Shown here: piece after piece, positions 9,779 to 17,999 of the stretch | Layout: every line of letters starts with the position of its first letter | How positions within the stretch are numbered: the stretch's first letter is position 1 | Source: Mycobacterium sp. 3519A | GTDB lineage: Bacteria; Actinomycetota; Actinomycetes; Mycobacteriales; Mycobacteriaceae | Direction of reading: 5' to 3' | NCBI RefSeq assembly: GCF_900240945.1 | Contig: NZ_OESG01000013.1 | Location: forward strand, 1,178,001 to 1,242,000 | DNA: 64,000 nt | Made by a program: the position numbers and the translations under genes | The notes under the pieces: generated by a model | The model's database searches: none | Seen by the model: only the letters and a program-made list of their open reading frames with translations | Told to the model about the DNA's origin: nothing

Positions 9779-9798
9779 CGGCGGCGCTTGCGCCGCCG
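9779..9798 (+). terminator. GC-rich hairpin between frc 2 and MFS transporter 3
   Basis: A perfect 9-bp stem (9779-9787 and 9790-9798) with a 2-nt loop lies 50 nt after the frc stop. With no T-tract and the transporter on the same strand, it may only attenuate or stabilise the upstream message. Confidence 0.5.
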
Positions 9799-9966
9799 AC
9801 GCCAAGAACCGCGTGCCCACGAAAAACGCTGCGGCGGTACGCAATTGCTTCATAGGGCTGCCACCCGAGTGAAGCCAAGCGCGCGCTGGGAAATTCTGTC
9901 GCAAAACGCCACGCGACAGGCCCTCGATGCGCGAGCCTTCAACCATTCGTAGAAAGAGAATCAAGC

Positions 9967-11355
9967 ATGTCGTCAACTTTCGCAAGTTATCGCGAGGTCA
10001 TCGACGCGAACGGCCGGGTATACCGCGTCGGGGAGACCGACCGCGAACTCCTCGGCAGGTCCCGTGTGTGGATGGTCTGGCTGCCGTGGATCGCCATGAT
10101 GGCCGTGAGCGTGTACGAGTACGGCTACGGCGCCGCGGAGGAGGCGCTGCGCGAGGCGCACCACTGGAGCATGGGCGAAACATTCTGGCTGTTGTCGATC
10201 TGGGCGTTCTTCCAGGCAGGCATCGCATTTCCCGCCGGGAAGCTGCGCGAGAAGGGCATCGTCTCCGCGCGGACCGCGATGGTCGCGGGCGCGGCCCTGT
10301 CAGCGGTCGGCTTCGTCAGCATCACCCAGAGCAACCTGGTGCTTGCCTACCTCGGATTCGCTGTATGCGGCGGCATCGGGGCGGGCCTGGTGTACGCCAC
10401 CTGCATCAACCTCGTCGGCAAGTGGTACCCCGAGCGTCGCGGTGCCAAGACCGGCTTCGTCAACGGCGGATTCGCGTACGGCGCAATCCCGTTCATCTTC
10501 ATCTTCAGCTACGCCTTGCACCCGAACACCTATGTATGGGTGCTCGACCTGGTGGCCGCCTACATGTTGATCGTCTGCGCGGTCTGTGGCTGGCTGTTCC
10601 GCGACCCGCCGAAGAACTGGTGGCCGTCGGAGATCGACCCGGTCAAGTGGGCGGACAGCAAGAGCGGTGCGGAGAGCCTGAAGAAGAACCCGCCCGCCGC
10701 TCGGCAGTACACACCCATGGAAGCAATCAAGACCGGCATGCTGCCCCTGATGTGGCTGTCATTGGGAATCAGCGCAGGCGTCTCGCTCTTCGGCATCAGC
10801 TACATGGTGCCGTTCGCCAAGGAACTCGGGTTCGGTCCGCTGATCGCCGCCTCGTCGGCCGGCGTGCTGTCCGTCATCAACGGCACCGGTCGCACCGTAA
10901 CCGGTTGGCTCTCAGACAAGTTCGGGCGCAAGCAGACGCTGCTTGTGGTGCTGTTGATCGAGGCGCTGTCCCTGGTGGGTCTGCTCTACGCGGGTAAGGC
11001 CCACAGCGAAGTCGCGTTCCTGGCCTTCGCGTTCCTGGTCGGCTTCGGCGGCGGCGCCTTCTACCCGATGTTCGCCTCGCTGACTCCGGACTACTTCGGC
11101 GAGAACAACAACGCCAGCAACTACGGGCTGGTCTACAGCTCCAAGCTGCTGGGGTCGGTCGTCGGAATCGGCGTCGGCGCCAGCGTGATTGACGCATGGG
11201 GCTACACCGGTGCCTACTGGCTCGCCGCGGTGAGCGCTCTGGTCTCGGCGGTGTTGGCGGCCTTCCTGCGCCAGCCCGGTCGCGACCGAGTACCTGCGGC
11301 ACAGTCGAGCACCTCGGCTGCCGAGAAGTCGCTGACGCCAACGTTGGCCGACTGA
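9967..11355 (+). CDS. OxlT-like MFS transporter 3
   Basis: A 462-residue, 12-segment MFS permease and the closest relative of transporter 2. They share YREVIDANGRVYRVGETDR, WMVWLPWIAMMAVS, GKWYPERRGAKTGFVNGG, PPKNWWPSEIDP, RQYTPMEAIKTGMLPL and DYFGENNNASNYGLVYSSK. It probably exchanges a small carboxylate such as oxalate for formate across the cytoplasmic membrane. The assignment rests on family and on the frc gene upstream. It ends 31 nt before the converging GntR 2, and a shared hairpin covers the junction. Confidence 0.85.
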   Translation: MSSTFASYREVIDANGRVYRVGETDRELLGRSRVWMVWLPWIAMMAVSVYEYGYGAAEEALREAHHWSMGETFWLLSIWAFFQAGIAFPAGKLREKGIVSARTAMVAGAALSAVGFVSITQSNLVLAYLGFAVCGGIGAGLVYATCINLVGKWYPERRGAKTGFVNGGFAYGAIPFIFIFSYALHPNTYVWVLDLVAAYMLIVCAVCGWLFRDPPKNWWPSEIDPVKWADSKSGAESLKKNPPAARQYTPMEAIKTGMLPLMWLSLGISAGVSLFGISYMVPFAKELGFGPLIAASSAGVLSVINGTGRTVTGWLSDKFGRKQTLLVVLLIEALSLVGLLYAGKAHSEVAFLAFAFLVGFGGGAFYPMFASLTPDYFGENNNASNYGLVYSSKLLGSVVGIGVGASVIDAWGYTGAYWLAAVSALVSAVLAAFLRQPGRDRVPAAQSSTSAAEKSLTPTLAD

Positions 11356-11365
11356 CCGAAGTCGA

Positions 11366-11409
11366 AAGGCGGCCAAGGGCGAACGATCAGTCGTTCCCCT
11401 TGGCCGCTT
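11366..11409. terminator. Hairpin shared by converging MFS 3 and GntR 2
   Basis: Imperfect arms of about 20 bp (11366-11386 and 11391-11409) surround a 4-nt loop that holds most of the GntR stop codon. The last codons of the regulator therefore form one arm of the terminator for the opposing transporter. Confidence 0.65.
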
Positions 11410-12118
11410 CTTGGCGTCGCTGTTCCTGGTAGATCTCCCTGGTGCGCTCGGTGTGCAGTCGCATCAGGGCGCACGCCCGCCCGGCGTCCCGCTTGGCGAT
11501 CGCGTCGATCAACTCGGCGTGCTCCTCCCAGGCGGCCTTCGACCGCACCTGGGCGATGGGCAGGTAGTACCACCGCACGCGGTGCTCGACCGACGCCCGC
11601 AGGTCGGCGAGCACCTTGTTGGCCGACATCGTCACGATGTGGGTGTGCAGCTTGGCGTTCGCGGAGACGAGCACTTCCTCGTCGTCGACGGCAAGCGCTT
11701 CCTCGCCGATGCGTTGCAGCTCGTGCAGGTGCTCGATCTGTTCGGGCGTCGCATGCTCGGCGGCCAGCCTCGCCGACTCCGCCTCCAGCAGGCTGCGCGC
11801 GGCAAGAAGCTGATCTGCCTCGGACTCGGTGGGGATGTGGACGTATGCGCCGAGCGCGGGGCGCAGGTCCACCCAGCCTTCAGTGTGCATGCGCTGCAAC
11901 GCTTCTCGGACAGGCTGCCGGCTGACGCCGAGCGCGTCCGCCAGATCTTTCTCGACCAGGTGCTGTCCCGGCTCCAGCTCGCGAGTGATGATCATCTCCA
12001 CGAGAGCCTCGAAGACCGCCTCGCGCAGCGGTGCGGGGCGCTCGACGACCGGCGCCCGTTTCCGCGTCGCGCCGCCGGAAAGGAGGCCGGTGGCCGTGGG
12101 GGTTACTGGATGGGTCAT
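11387..12118 (-). CDS. GntR-family (FadR subfamily) transcriptional regulator 2
   Basis: A 243-residue paralogue of GntR 1. The winged helix contains [22 protein letters not shown] and the helical FCD domain has KLHTHIVTMSAN and RLHTERTREIYQEQ, which keep the His/Asp-rich pocket. It shares RPAPLREAV and YYLPIAQ with GntR 1. I chose ATG 12118, preceded by AAGGG; a further in-frame ATG at 12175 would overlap a likely operator. GCATAC at 12154-12159, followed by A and a weak right arm, is a half site for the palindrome seen near frc and fdhD, so autoregulation is likely. Confidence 0.87.
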   Translation of the reverse strand: MTHPVTPTATGLLSGGATRKRAPVVERPAPLREAVFEALVEMIITRELEPGQHLVEKDLADALGVSRQPVREALQRMHTEGWVDLRPALGAYVHIPTESEADQLLAARSLLEAESARLAAEHATPEQIEHLHELQRIGEEALAVDDEEVLVSANAKLHTHIVTMSANKVLADLRASVEHRVRWYYLPIAQVRSKAAWEEHAELIDAIAKRDAGRACALMRLHTERTREIYQEQRRQEAAKGND

Positions 12119-12153
12119 GGACTGCCCTTCTGGTTTGCGGCAGGGTGCCCCCA

Positions 12154-12166
12154 GCATACAGTCGTC
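12154..12166. promoter_or_regulatory. Half operator upstream of GntR 2
   Basis: GCATACAGTCGTC keeps a perfect left arm (GCATAC) and centre of the GCATAC-N-GTATGC palindrome, with a degraded right arm, 36 nt before the regulator start. The site is weak and was assigned only because full copies occur nearby. Confidence 0.35.
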
Positions 12167-12229
12167 AGGATCCAATCAACGGACATCCTCGCTGAGAGGT
12201 GTGGCACACGCGCGCCCAGTACTTCGGTT

Positions 12230-12246
12230 GTTTCGTAATACGGAAT
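12230..12246. promoter_or_regulatory. IclR operator copy 1 (autoregulatory)
   Basis: The right arm CGGAAT is perfect and the left arm GTTTCG is degenerate, with the same 5-nt spacer as the perfect copies at 16668 and 16824. It lies 53 nt before the iclR start codon. Confidence 0.5.
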
Positions 12247-12298
12247 AAACTAGTCGTCAAGCGGAGCGCTTGGGAAGTCGACGATCGGGAGGTTTGCC

Positions 12299-13051
12299 GT
12301 GGCGGACGGTGTCCAATCGGTCGAGCGCGCCTTCGAGCTGCTGGAGATCATGGCAAGCGCAGGCGGCAGCATCGCGCTGGGCGAGCTGGCCACCCGCGCC
12401 GAGCTGCCCCAACCGACGATCCACCGGCTGGTAAGGACGCTGCTGGCCATGGGCTACGTCCGACAGCTCGAGAATCGTCGATATGCGCTGGGGCCCAAGC
12501 TAATTCGGTTAGGAGAAAGCGCCGCTCAACTCATCGGCGCGTGGTCGCGCCCGCACCTCACCGAACTGGTGGAGCGGACGGGCGAAAGCGCCAACATGGC
12601 CGCACTGGACAACGACATGGCCGTCTACGTCGCCCAGGTGCCGTCCCCCCACGCGATGCGGATGTTCACCGAAGTCGGCCGCCGCGTGCATCTGCACTGC
12701 ACCGGGGTGGGCAAGGCGCTGCTCATGCAGTTGCCCAACGACAGCGTGGAGGCGCTGCTCAAACGTGCCGGGATGCCGGCCTCCAACGAGAACTCGTTCA
12801 CCACCCCGGAGGCGCTGATCCGGGACATCGAACTGAGCAGGGCCCGCGGCTACGCCATCGACGAGGGTGAGCAGGAGATCGGCGTGCGGTGTTTCGCGGT
12901 GCCGGTGCCCGATGCTCCCACGCTGACCGCGATCTCCATCTCAGGGCCCGCGACCCGCCTGACACTGAAGTCGGCGACCAAGGTGGCCCCGCTGCTGAAA
13001 CGCGTTGCGCGCGATATCGCTTCGGAGTTCGACCGCGAGACCGCGGTCTGA
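12299..13051 (+). CDS. IclR-family transcriptional regulator of the glyoxylate genes
   Basis: A 250-residue IclR protein. The N-terminal winged helix is near residues 5-65 (SVERAFELLEIM, LPQPTIHRLVRTL, with the recognition helix in QPTIHR). The C-terminal GAF-like effector domain has GKALLMQLP, EGEQEIGVRCFAVPV and the closing ISISGPATRL. Relatives AllR and GclR bind glyoxylate. The GTG start has GGGAGG 6 nt upstream. The gene is convergent with the gcl operon and separated from it by a 22-bp hairpin. Operators of one type lie before this gene, hyi and the glycerate kinase gene, so it probably controls all three transcripts. Confidence 0.9.
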   Translation: MADGVQSVERAFELLEIMASAGGSIALGELATRAELPQPTIHRLVRTLLAMGYVRQLENRRYALGPKLIRLGESAAQLIGAWSRPHLTELVERTGESANMAALDNDMAVYVAQVPSPHAMRMFTEVGRRVHLHCTGVGKALLMQLPNDSVEALLKRAGMPASNENSFTTPEALIRDIELSRARGYAIDEGEQEIGVRCFAVPVPDAPTLTAISISGPATRLTLKSATKVAPLLKRVARDIASEFDRETAV

Positions 13052-13067
13052 ACGGGCCTAGAAACGC

Positions 13068-13124
13068 CGAAATGCACGTTTTGTAGCGGAACTTCGAGAA
13101 GACCGCTACAAAACGTGCATTTCG
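13068..13124. terminator. 22-bp perfect hairpin between iclR and gcl
   Basis: Perfect 22-nt arms (13068-13089 and 13103-13124) with a 13-nt loop. The site sits exactly between two converging stops and so can serve both strands. The arms contain AAAACGTGCATTT, giving a partial U-rich flank on either strand. Confidence 0.8.
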
Positions 13125-13137
13125 CGGAACCGAGCTA

Positions 13138-14937
13138 CTAGTCCACCAGGAGCAGCGCCGCGGCGGTCGGCGCGTCTTCGAGTGTCTCGGCGAGATCGTT
13201 GAACTCGGTGATGTTGTCGATCTCGGTGCCCATCGCGATGTTGGTGATCTTCTCCAGGAAGATCTCGACCACCACCGGCACCTTGTGCTCCTGGGCCAAC
13301 TGCTGAGCCCGTTTCAGCGACGGACCGATGTCGGCCGGCTCGGACACCTGAATTGCCTTGCAGCCCAGGCCCTCCGCCACGCGCAGGTGGTCGACGCCGT
13401 AGCCCTTCGGGACGGTGCTCTCGTCGCTTTCCTGCGCATTGATGTTGTCGAAGCCCAGCGACACGTGGTAGTTCATGTCGAAGCCGCGCTGCGCCTGCCG
13501 GATCAGGCCCAGGTACGAATTGTTCACCACCACATGGACATACGGCAGGTTGAACTGCGCGCCGACCGCCAACTCCTCGATCAGGAACTGGAAGTCGTAG
13601 TCACCCGACAACCCGACCACGGTGGCAGTCGGATCCGCTGCGACGACACCCAACGCGGCGGGCACCGTCCATCCGAGCGGCCCTGCCTGCCCACAGTTGA
13701 TCCAGTTCCGCGGGCCGAACACCTGCAGGAACTGACCGCCTGCGATCTGCGACAGTCCGATCGCGGTGACGTAGCGGACATCGCGGCCGAAGGCGCGGTT
13801 CATCTCCTCGTAGACCCGCTGCGGCTTGATCGGCACATCGTCGAAGTGGGTCTTGCGGTGCATGGTGCGCTTGCGCTCTGTGCATTCGTCGACCCACGCG
13901 CTGTAGTCGGGCAGCGTGCCTGCCGCGCGCCGGTCCTTGGCGACGGCCACGAACTGCTCCAGCGCCGCCTTCGCGTCCGAGACGATACCGAAGTCAGGGG
14001 CGAAGACCCGGCCGATCTGGGTCGGCTCGATGTCGACGTGGACGAAACGCCTGCCGCGACGGTAGGTCTCCAGCCCACCGGTGTGGCGGTTGGCCCACCG
14101 GTTGCCGATGCCCAGCACGAAGTCCGACGCCAGCATCGTCGCGTTGCCGTACCGCTGCGACGTCTGGAGTCCGACCATGCCCGCCGCCAACCGGTGGTCG
14201 TCGGGAATGGTGCCCCAGCCCATCAGCGTCGGCACCACAGGCACATTGAGGATCTCGGCGAGTTCGACCAGCAGACCCGACGCGTCGGCGTTGATGACGC
14301 CGCCACCCGAGATGAGCAGCGGACGCTCGGCGGACACCAGCATGTCGATGGCCTTCTCGGCCTGCGCGCGCGACGCCGCAGGCTTGTAGACCGGCAACGG
14401 TTGGTACGCCTCGGGGTCGAAGTCGATCTCCGCCAGTTGGACGTCGATGGGCAGATCGATGAGCACCGGCCCCGGCCGTCCCGACCGCATCAGGTGAAAC
14501 GCCTGCGCGAATGCACCTGGCACTTGGCCTGGTTCGAGCACCGTCATCGCCATCTTGGTCACCGGTGCGGCGATCGAGGCGATGTCGACGGCCTGGAAAT
14601 CCTCTTTGTGGAGCTTGCTCACCGGTGCCTGCCCGGTGATCGCGAGGATCGGAATGGAGTCCGCCGACGCCGAATACAACCCGGTGATCATGTCGGTGCC
14701 CGCCGGACCCGACGTGCCGATGCACACGCCGATGTTGCCCGCGGCGGCGCGCGTGAAGCCCTCGGCCATGTGGCTGGCGGCTTCGACATGCCGGGCCAGC
14801 ACGTGCTTGATGCCCCCGTGCGCGCGCATCGCCGAGTAGAACGGGTTGATCGCCGCGCCGGGGAGTCCGAATGCCTGTGTGGCGCCCTCGATTTCGAGGA
14901 TCCGGACCGCAGCATCGACCGTTCGCATCCGCGCCAT
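13138..14937 (-). CDS. gcl: Glyoxylate carboligase (tartronate-semialdehyde synthase)
   Basis: This 599-residue ThDP enzyme condenses two glyoxylates to tartronate semialdehyde plus CO2. The decisive residue is Val51 in [14 protein letters not shown]: most ThDP enzymes have Glu there, and the valine at this same number is the hallmark of E. coli Gcl. The acceptor domain starts [17 protein letters not shown], and the ThDP/Mg site is [10 protein letters not shown] with [14 protein letters not shown]. The ATG overlaps the glxR stop by one base (TGATG) and AAGGAG precedes it inside glxR, so the two are translationally coupled. It is the last gene of hyi-glxR-gcl. Confidence 0.96.
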   Translation of the reverse strand: MARMRTVDAAVRILEIEGATQAFGLPGAAINPFYSAMRAHGGIKHVLARHVEAASHMAEGFTRAAAGNIGVCIGTSGPAGTDMITGLYSASADSIPILAITGQAPVSKLHKEDFQAVDIASIAAPVTKMAMTVLEPGQVPGAFAQAFHLMRSGRPGPVLIDLPIDVQLAEIDFDPEAYQPLPVYKPAASRAQAEKAIDMLVSAERPLLISGGGVINADASGLLVELAEILNVPVVPTLMGWGTIPDDHRLAAGMVGLQTSQRYGNATMLASDFVLGIGNRWANRHTGGLETYRRGRRFVHVDIEPTQIGRVFAPDFGIVSDAKAALEQFVAVAKDRRAAGTLPDYSAWVDECTERKRTMHRKTHFDDVPIKPQRVYEEMNRAFGRDVRYVTAIGLSQIAGGQFLQVFGPRNWINCGQAGPLGWTVPAALGVVAADPTATVVGLSGDYDFQFLIEELAVGAQFNLPYVHVVVNNSYLGLIRQAQRGFDMNYHVSLGFDNINAQESDESTVPKGYGVDHLRVAEGLGCKAIQVSEPADIGPSLKRAQQLAQEHKVPVVVEIFLEKITNIAMGTEIDNITEFNDLAETLEDAPTAAALLLVD

Positions 14938-15818
14938 CAGATCTCCTTGCCGGAGAGCCGCTCGACACCCCGCAGCAGCGCGGAGTGGTCGAGCCCGCCG
15001 TCGCCGTTTGCCATTGCGGAAGCCATCAGCTGGGCAACCAGCGAGCCCAGCGGCGTGACCACACCGGCCTCGCGTGCCGCGGCGGTCACGATGCCCATGT
15101 CCTTGTGGTGCAACGCGATCCGGAAACCGGGGTCGAAGTTGCGCTCCAGCATCTTGCCCGCCTTCTGGTCGAGCACGGCCGAACCGGCCAGCCCGCCACC
15201 GAGCACCTTGACGGCGGCATCGATGTCGACGTCGTAGGCCTTCAGGAAGGTGATCGCCTCGGCGAGCAACTCGATGTTGCCCGCGACGATCAGCTGGTTG
15301 GCCGCCTTGACGGTCTGGCCCGCGCCGTTGGCGCCGACGTGCACGATGGTCTTGCCGACCGTGTCCAGAATCGGCTTGGCCGCGGCGAAGTCCTCGTCGG
15401 AGCCGCCGACCATGATCGACAGCGTGGCGTTCTTCGCGCCCGGCTCGCCGCCGGACACCGGTGCGTCGAGGATGCGCAGACCGCGCTCGATGCCGATCTT
15501 GGCGAACTCGGCGGTGACGTCGGGCCGGATCGACGAGAAGTCGATCACCAGCGTGCCGGGCTCAGCGTGCGCGAAGACGCCGTCGTCACCCAGCAGCACG
15601 GCCTGCACCTGCGGCGAGTCGGGCACCATCACGGCCACCACGTCGGCGCCTTTGACGGCCTGCTCGATGGTTTCGGCTGCGCTACCGCCAGCTTCGACCA
15701 ACGCGGCGGTGCGTTCCGGTGTGGTGTCGACGCCGACGACGGTGTGGCCAGCCTTGACCAGGTGGGCCGCCATCGGGCTGCCCATGATGCCAAGTCCGAT
15801 GAATGCGATGGTGCTCAT
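14937..15818 (-). CDS. glxR: 2-hydroxy-3-oxopropionate (tartronate semialdehyde) reductase
   Basis: A 293-residue member of the beta-hydroxyacid dehydrogenase family that reduces tartronate semialdehyde to D-glycerate with NAD(P)H. The N-terminal Rossmann motif is [12 protein letters not shown], the substrate motif is [11 protein letters not shown], and the catalytic lysine is Lys171 in [12 protein letters not shown]. Its length matches E. coli GlxR and GarR. The ATG at 15818 overlaps the hyi stop as ATGA and is preceded by a GAGGA site; an in-frame ATG 60 nt upstream lies inside hyi and would add unrelated residues. Its position between hyi and gcl fixes the role. Confidence 0.95.
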   Translation of the reverse strand: MSTIAFIGLGIMGSPMAAHLVKAGHTVVGVDTTPERTAALVEAGGSAAETIEQAVKGADVVAVMVPDSPQVQAVLLGDDGVFAHAEPGTLVIDFSSIRPDVTAEFAKIGIERGLRILDAPVSGGEPGAKNATLSIMVGGSDEDFAAAKPILDTVGKTIVHVGANGAGQTVKAANQLIVAGNIELLAEAITFLKAYDVDIDAAVKVLGGGLAGSAVLDQKAGKMLERNFDPGFRIALHHKDMGIVTAAAREAGVVTPLGSLVAQLMASAMANGDGGLDHSALLRGVERLSGKEI

Positions 15819-16651
15819 GAGATCCTCGTTTCTGCTTGTGATTCCAGGGTTGCGACGCGGTCTTCGCGCGGCAGCCATTCGAAGGTGTCCGGTTTGGTCG
15901 CCTTGTACTCGAGGCCGACGTATCCCTCGTAGCCCTGTGCGGCGAGTTGCTCGAGGTAGGTGCGGATCGGGATCTCGCCGGTGCCCGGCTCACCGCGGCC
16001 GGGGGCGTCGGCGATCTGTACGTGGCCGATCCTGCTGCCGTACTTGGTGATTGCGGCGGTGATGTCGTCGCCGTTGACGTGCAGGTGGTAGAAGTCGGCG
16101 AGCAGTCGCAGGTTCTCTGCGCCGTGTTCGTCGTGCACCCGGTCGATCACGCCGATGGCGTCGGCCGCCGTCAGAAGCGGGTACTTCGGTGCCCCGCTGA
16201 CGGGTTCGATGAGTACCGTGGCGCCGATGCGATCCGCCGCGCGGGCGGCGTAGCCGAGGTTGCCGACGGCGACGTCATCCTGGGTCTCCGGCGAGTGCTC
16301 GTCGATGCGATTGCCGTACAGCGCGTTGAAGGCGCGCGTGCCGAGGGTTTCGGCGATGCCGACGGCGATCTCGACGTTGTCGCGGAAGTCCTGCGTCAGG
16401 GCGGGGTTGGACAGGATGCCGCGGTCGCCTGCGGGCATGTCGCCTGCGGCGAAGTTGAGACCGGTCAACTGGACACCCGCATCCTGAATGGCGCGGACGA
16501 ACGCGTCGACGTCCGCGTCGGCCGGCGTCGGGGTGTCGAACGGCCACCAGAACTCGACCGCCTCGAAGCCCGCGTTACGGGTTGCGCGCGGCCGATCCAG
16601 CAGTGGCAGATCGGTCAGCAGGATCGAGCAGTTGACCGTATAGGCCGTCAT
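15815..16651 (-). CDS. hyi: Hydroxypyruvate isomerase
   Basis: A 278-residue TIM-barrel enzyme (AP-endonuclease 2 fold) that interconverts hydroxypyruvate and tartronate semialdehyde. Visible family motifs are NCSILLTDLPLLDRPRATRNAGFEAVEFWWPF at the N-terminus (quoted here only as NCSILLTDLPLL and AVEFWWPF for use in searching), LTGLNFAAGDMPAGDRG, VLIEPVSG, LLADFYHLHVNGDD, and GHVQIADAPGRGEPGTGEI, which carry the metal-binding Glu, Asp, His and Glu. It is the first gene of hyi-glxR-gcl and is preceded by a perfect IclR operator 17 nt upstream of its ATG. In the glyoxylate pathway it gives a side route rather than the main flux. Confidence 0.93.
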   Translation of the reverse strand: MTAYTVNCSILLTDLPLLDRPRATRNAGFEAVEFWWPFDTPTPADADVDAFVRAIQDAGVQLTGLNFAAGDMPAGDRGILSNPALTQDFRDNVEIAVGIAETLGTRAFNALYGNRIDEHSPETQDDVAVGNLGYAARAADRIGATVLIEPVSGAPKYPLLTAADAIGVIDRVHDEHGAENLRLLADFYHLHVNGDDITAAITKYGSRIGHVQIADAPGRGEPGTGEIPIRTYLEQLAAQGYEGYVGLEYKATKPDTFEWLPREDRVATLESQAETRIS

Positions 16652-16667
16652 TCCGCGTTCCTTTCGT

Positions 16668-16684
16668 ATTCCGCGATACGGAAT
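16668..16684. promoter_or_regulatory. IclR operator copy 2 (hyi-glxR-gcl promoter)
   Basis: ATTCCG-CGATA-CGGAAT has perfect 6-bp arms and a 5-nt spacer. It lies 17 nt before the hyi start codon, so a bound repressor would block the promoter or early elongation. Confidence 0.7.
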
Positions 16685-16821
16685 TTAATAATCACAATGC
16701 AAAATAGTGAACGCTGCCGCTGGTCGTGTTGTCAAGGGCGTACCGCTGGTAACGCGCTTTGAGCGGCCTGAAAGCGTTGACGGCGGCGCGCAACGCGTGC
16801 AACGGTGTAGCTTTGGAATAG

Positions 16822-16842
16822 CAATTCCGTATAGCGGAATTG
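16822..16842. promoter_or_regulatory. IclR operator copy 3 (glycerate kinase promoter)
   Basis: CAATTCCG-TATAG-CGGAATTG has perfect 8-bp arms and the same 5-nt spacer. It lies 30 nt before the GTG of the glycerate kinase gene, on the other side of the divergent region from copy 2. Confidence 0.7.
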
Positions 16843-16871
16843 TTTGCTGGTTAGAGATGGAGGGGTGGTCA

Positions 16872-17999
16872 GTGACTGGCCATGTCGTGATCGCGCCCGA
16901 CAAATTCAAGGGCTCCTTGACGGCCGCGGAGGCGGCCGAAGCCCTCTCGGCGGGACTCAAACGCAGCGATCCCACCCTGGTGACGGTGCTTCGCCCGGTC
17001 GCCGACGGCGGCGACGGAACGCTGGACACCGTGCTCGCGGCGGGCTTTGAGCGAGTTCCCGTCTACGGCAAGGGGCCGACGGGACAGGTGGTGCACACGG
17101 CATATGCCCGCAGCGGCGGCACCGCGGTCGTCGAAATGGCCGAAATCTGTGGCCTGCAACGACTTCCGGGCGGTGAAAAGGCTCCGATGACGGCCTCCAG
17201 CTACGGTCTCGGCGCGGTGGTGGCCCAAGCGCTCGAGCACGGCTGTCGTGACATCATCATCGGCGTCGGGGGCAGCGCCAGCACCGACGGCGGAGCAGGC
17301 TTGCTCGCCGCACTCGGTGCCGTCGCGCGCGATCGCGACGGCTCGCGGATCGACCCGACCGGCCAGGGAATCGGTGCGGCGGCGACGCTCGATCTGACCG
17401 GACTGCATCCCGGGATCGTTTCTGCCACATTCACTCTCGCCAGCGACGTGGACAACCCGCTCTGCGGTCCGCTGGGTGCTGCCAGCGTCTACGCCCCGCA
17501 GAAGGGGGCCGACGCCGATCAGGTCGAGGAGCTCGACCGCTCGCTTCGCCGCTGGGCCGAAGTGGTGGAGCGCGAAACGGGATCGGTCTACAGCTCCGCC
17601 GCGGGCGCCGGCGCGGCAGGTGGTGTCGGCTTCGCCGCGCTGGCCGTGCTGCGCGCGAAAATGCAGCCCGGCATCGACGTGATCATCGACCGCATCGAGC
17701 TCGACCGGCAGCTGTCGGGGGCGCGGGCGGTCGTCACCGGCGAGGGCTCACTCGACCGGCAGTCGTTGCGCGGCAAGGCCGCAGTCGGCGTGTGCAGGCG
17801 CGCCGCCGCGCACCTGGTGCCGACGTTCGCCGTCGCGGGCGTGTCGGCGTTGACGTCCGACGAGGCGGCCGAGGCGGGGTTCGCAGGTGTGTACGCGCTC
17901 AGCGACCTGGAACCGGATCAGGCACAGTCGATGGCGCGGGCCGCCGAACTGCTCACCGCGGTGGGCGAGCAGCTCGGCCGGTCGCTCACCGCACCTTGA
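16872..17999 (+). CDS. glxK: Glycerate kinase (GarK/GlxK type)
   Basis: A 375-residue kinase that phosphorylates D-glycerate, in this family usually to 2-phosphoglycerate, feeding lower glycolysis. Signatures are IAPDKFKGSLTAAEAAEA at the N-terminus, the glycine-rich RPVADGGDGTLD, GVGGSASTDGGAG, and VVTGEGSLDRQSLRGK near the C-terminus. I chose the GTG at 16872 (GGAGGGG 6 nt upstream); an in-frame ATG five codons earlier has no good site. It is divergent from hyi-glxR-gcl, has its own IclR operator, and overlaps the converging oxidoreductase gene by 14 nt. Confidence 0.93.
   Translation: MTGHVVIAPDKFKGSLTAAEAAEALSAGLKRSDPTLVTVLRPVADGGDGTLDTVLAAGFERVPVYGKGPTGQVVHTAYARSGGTAVVEMAEICGLQRLPGGEKAPMTASSYGLGAVVAQALEHGCRDIIIGVGGSASTDGGAGLLAALGAVARDRDGSRIDPTGQGIGAAATLDLTGLHPGIVSATFTLASDVDNPLCGPLGAASVYAPQKGADADQVEELDRSLRRWAEVVERETGSVYSSAAGAGAAGGVGFAALAVLRAKMQPGIDVIIDRIELDRQLSGARAVVTGEGSLDRQSLRGKAAVGVCRRAAAHLVPTFAVAGVSALTSDEAAEAGFAGVYALSDLEPDQAQSMARAAELLTAVGEQLGRSLTAP

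Noticed and set aside
13138..14937. Oxalyl-CoA decarboxylase or acetolactate synthase
   Set aside because: Val51 in place of the ThDP-activating Glu and the glxR/hyi neighbours identify Gcl.
13285..15237. 650-codon plus-strand open frame opposite gcl and glxR
   Set aside because: Spans the antisense of two well-defined enzymes and is rich in Arg/His/Asp; typical GC shadow.
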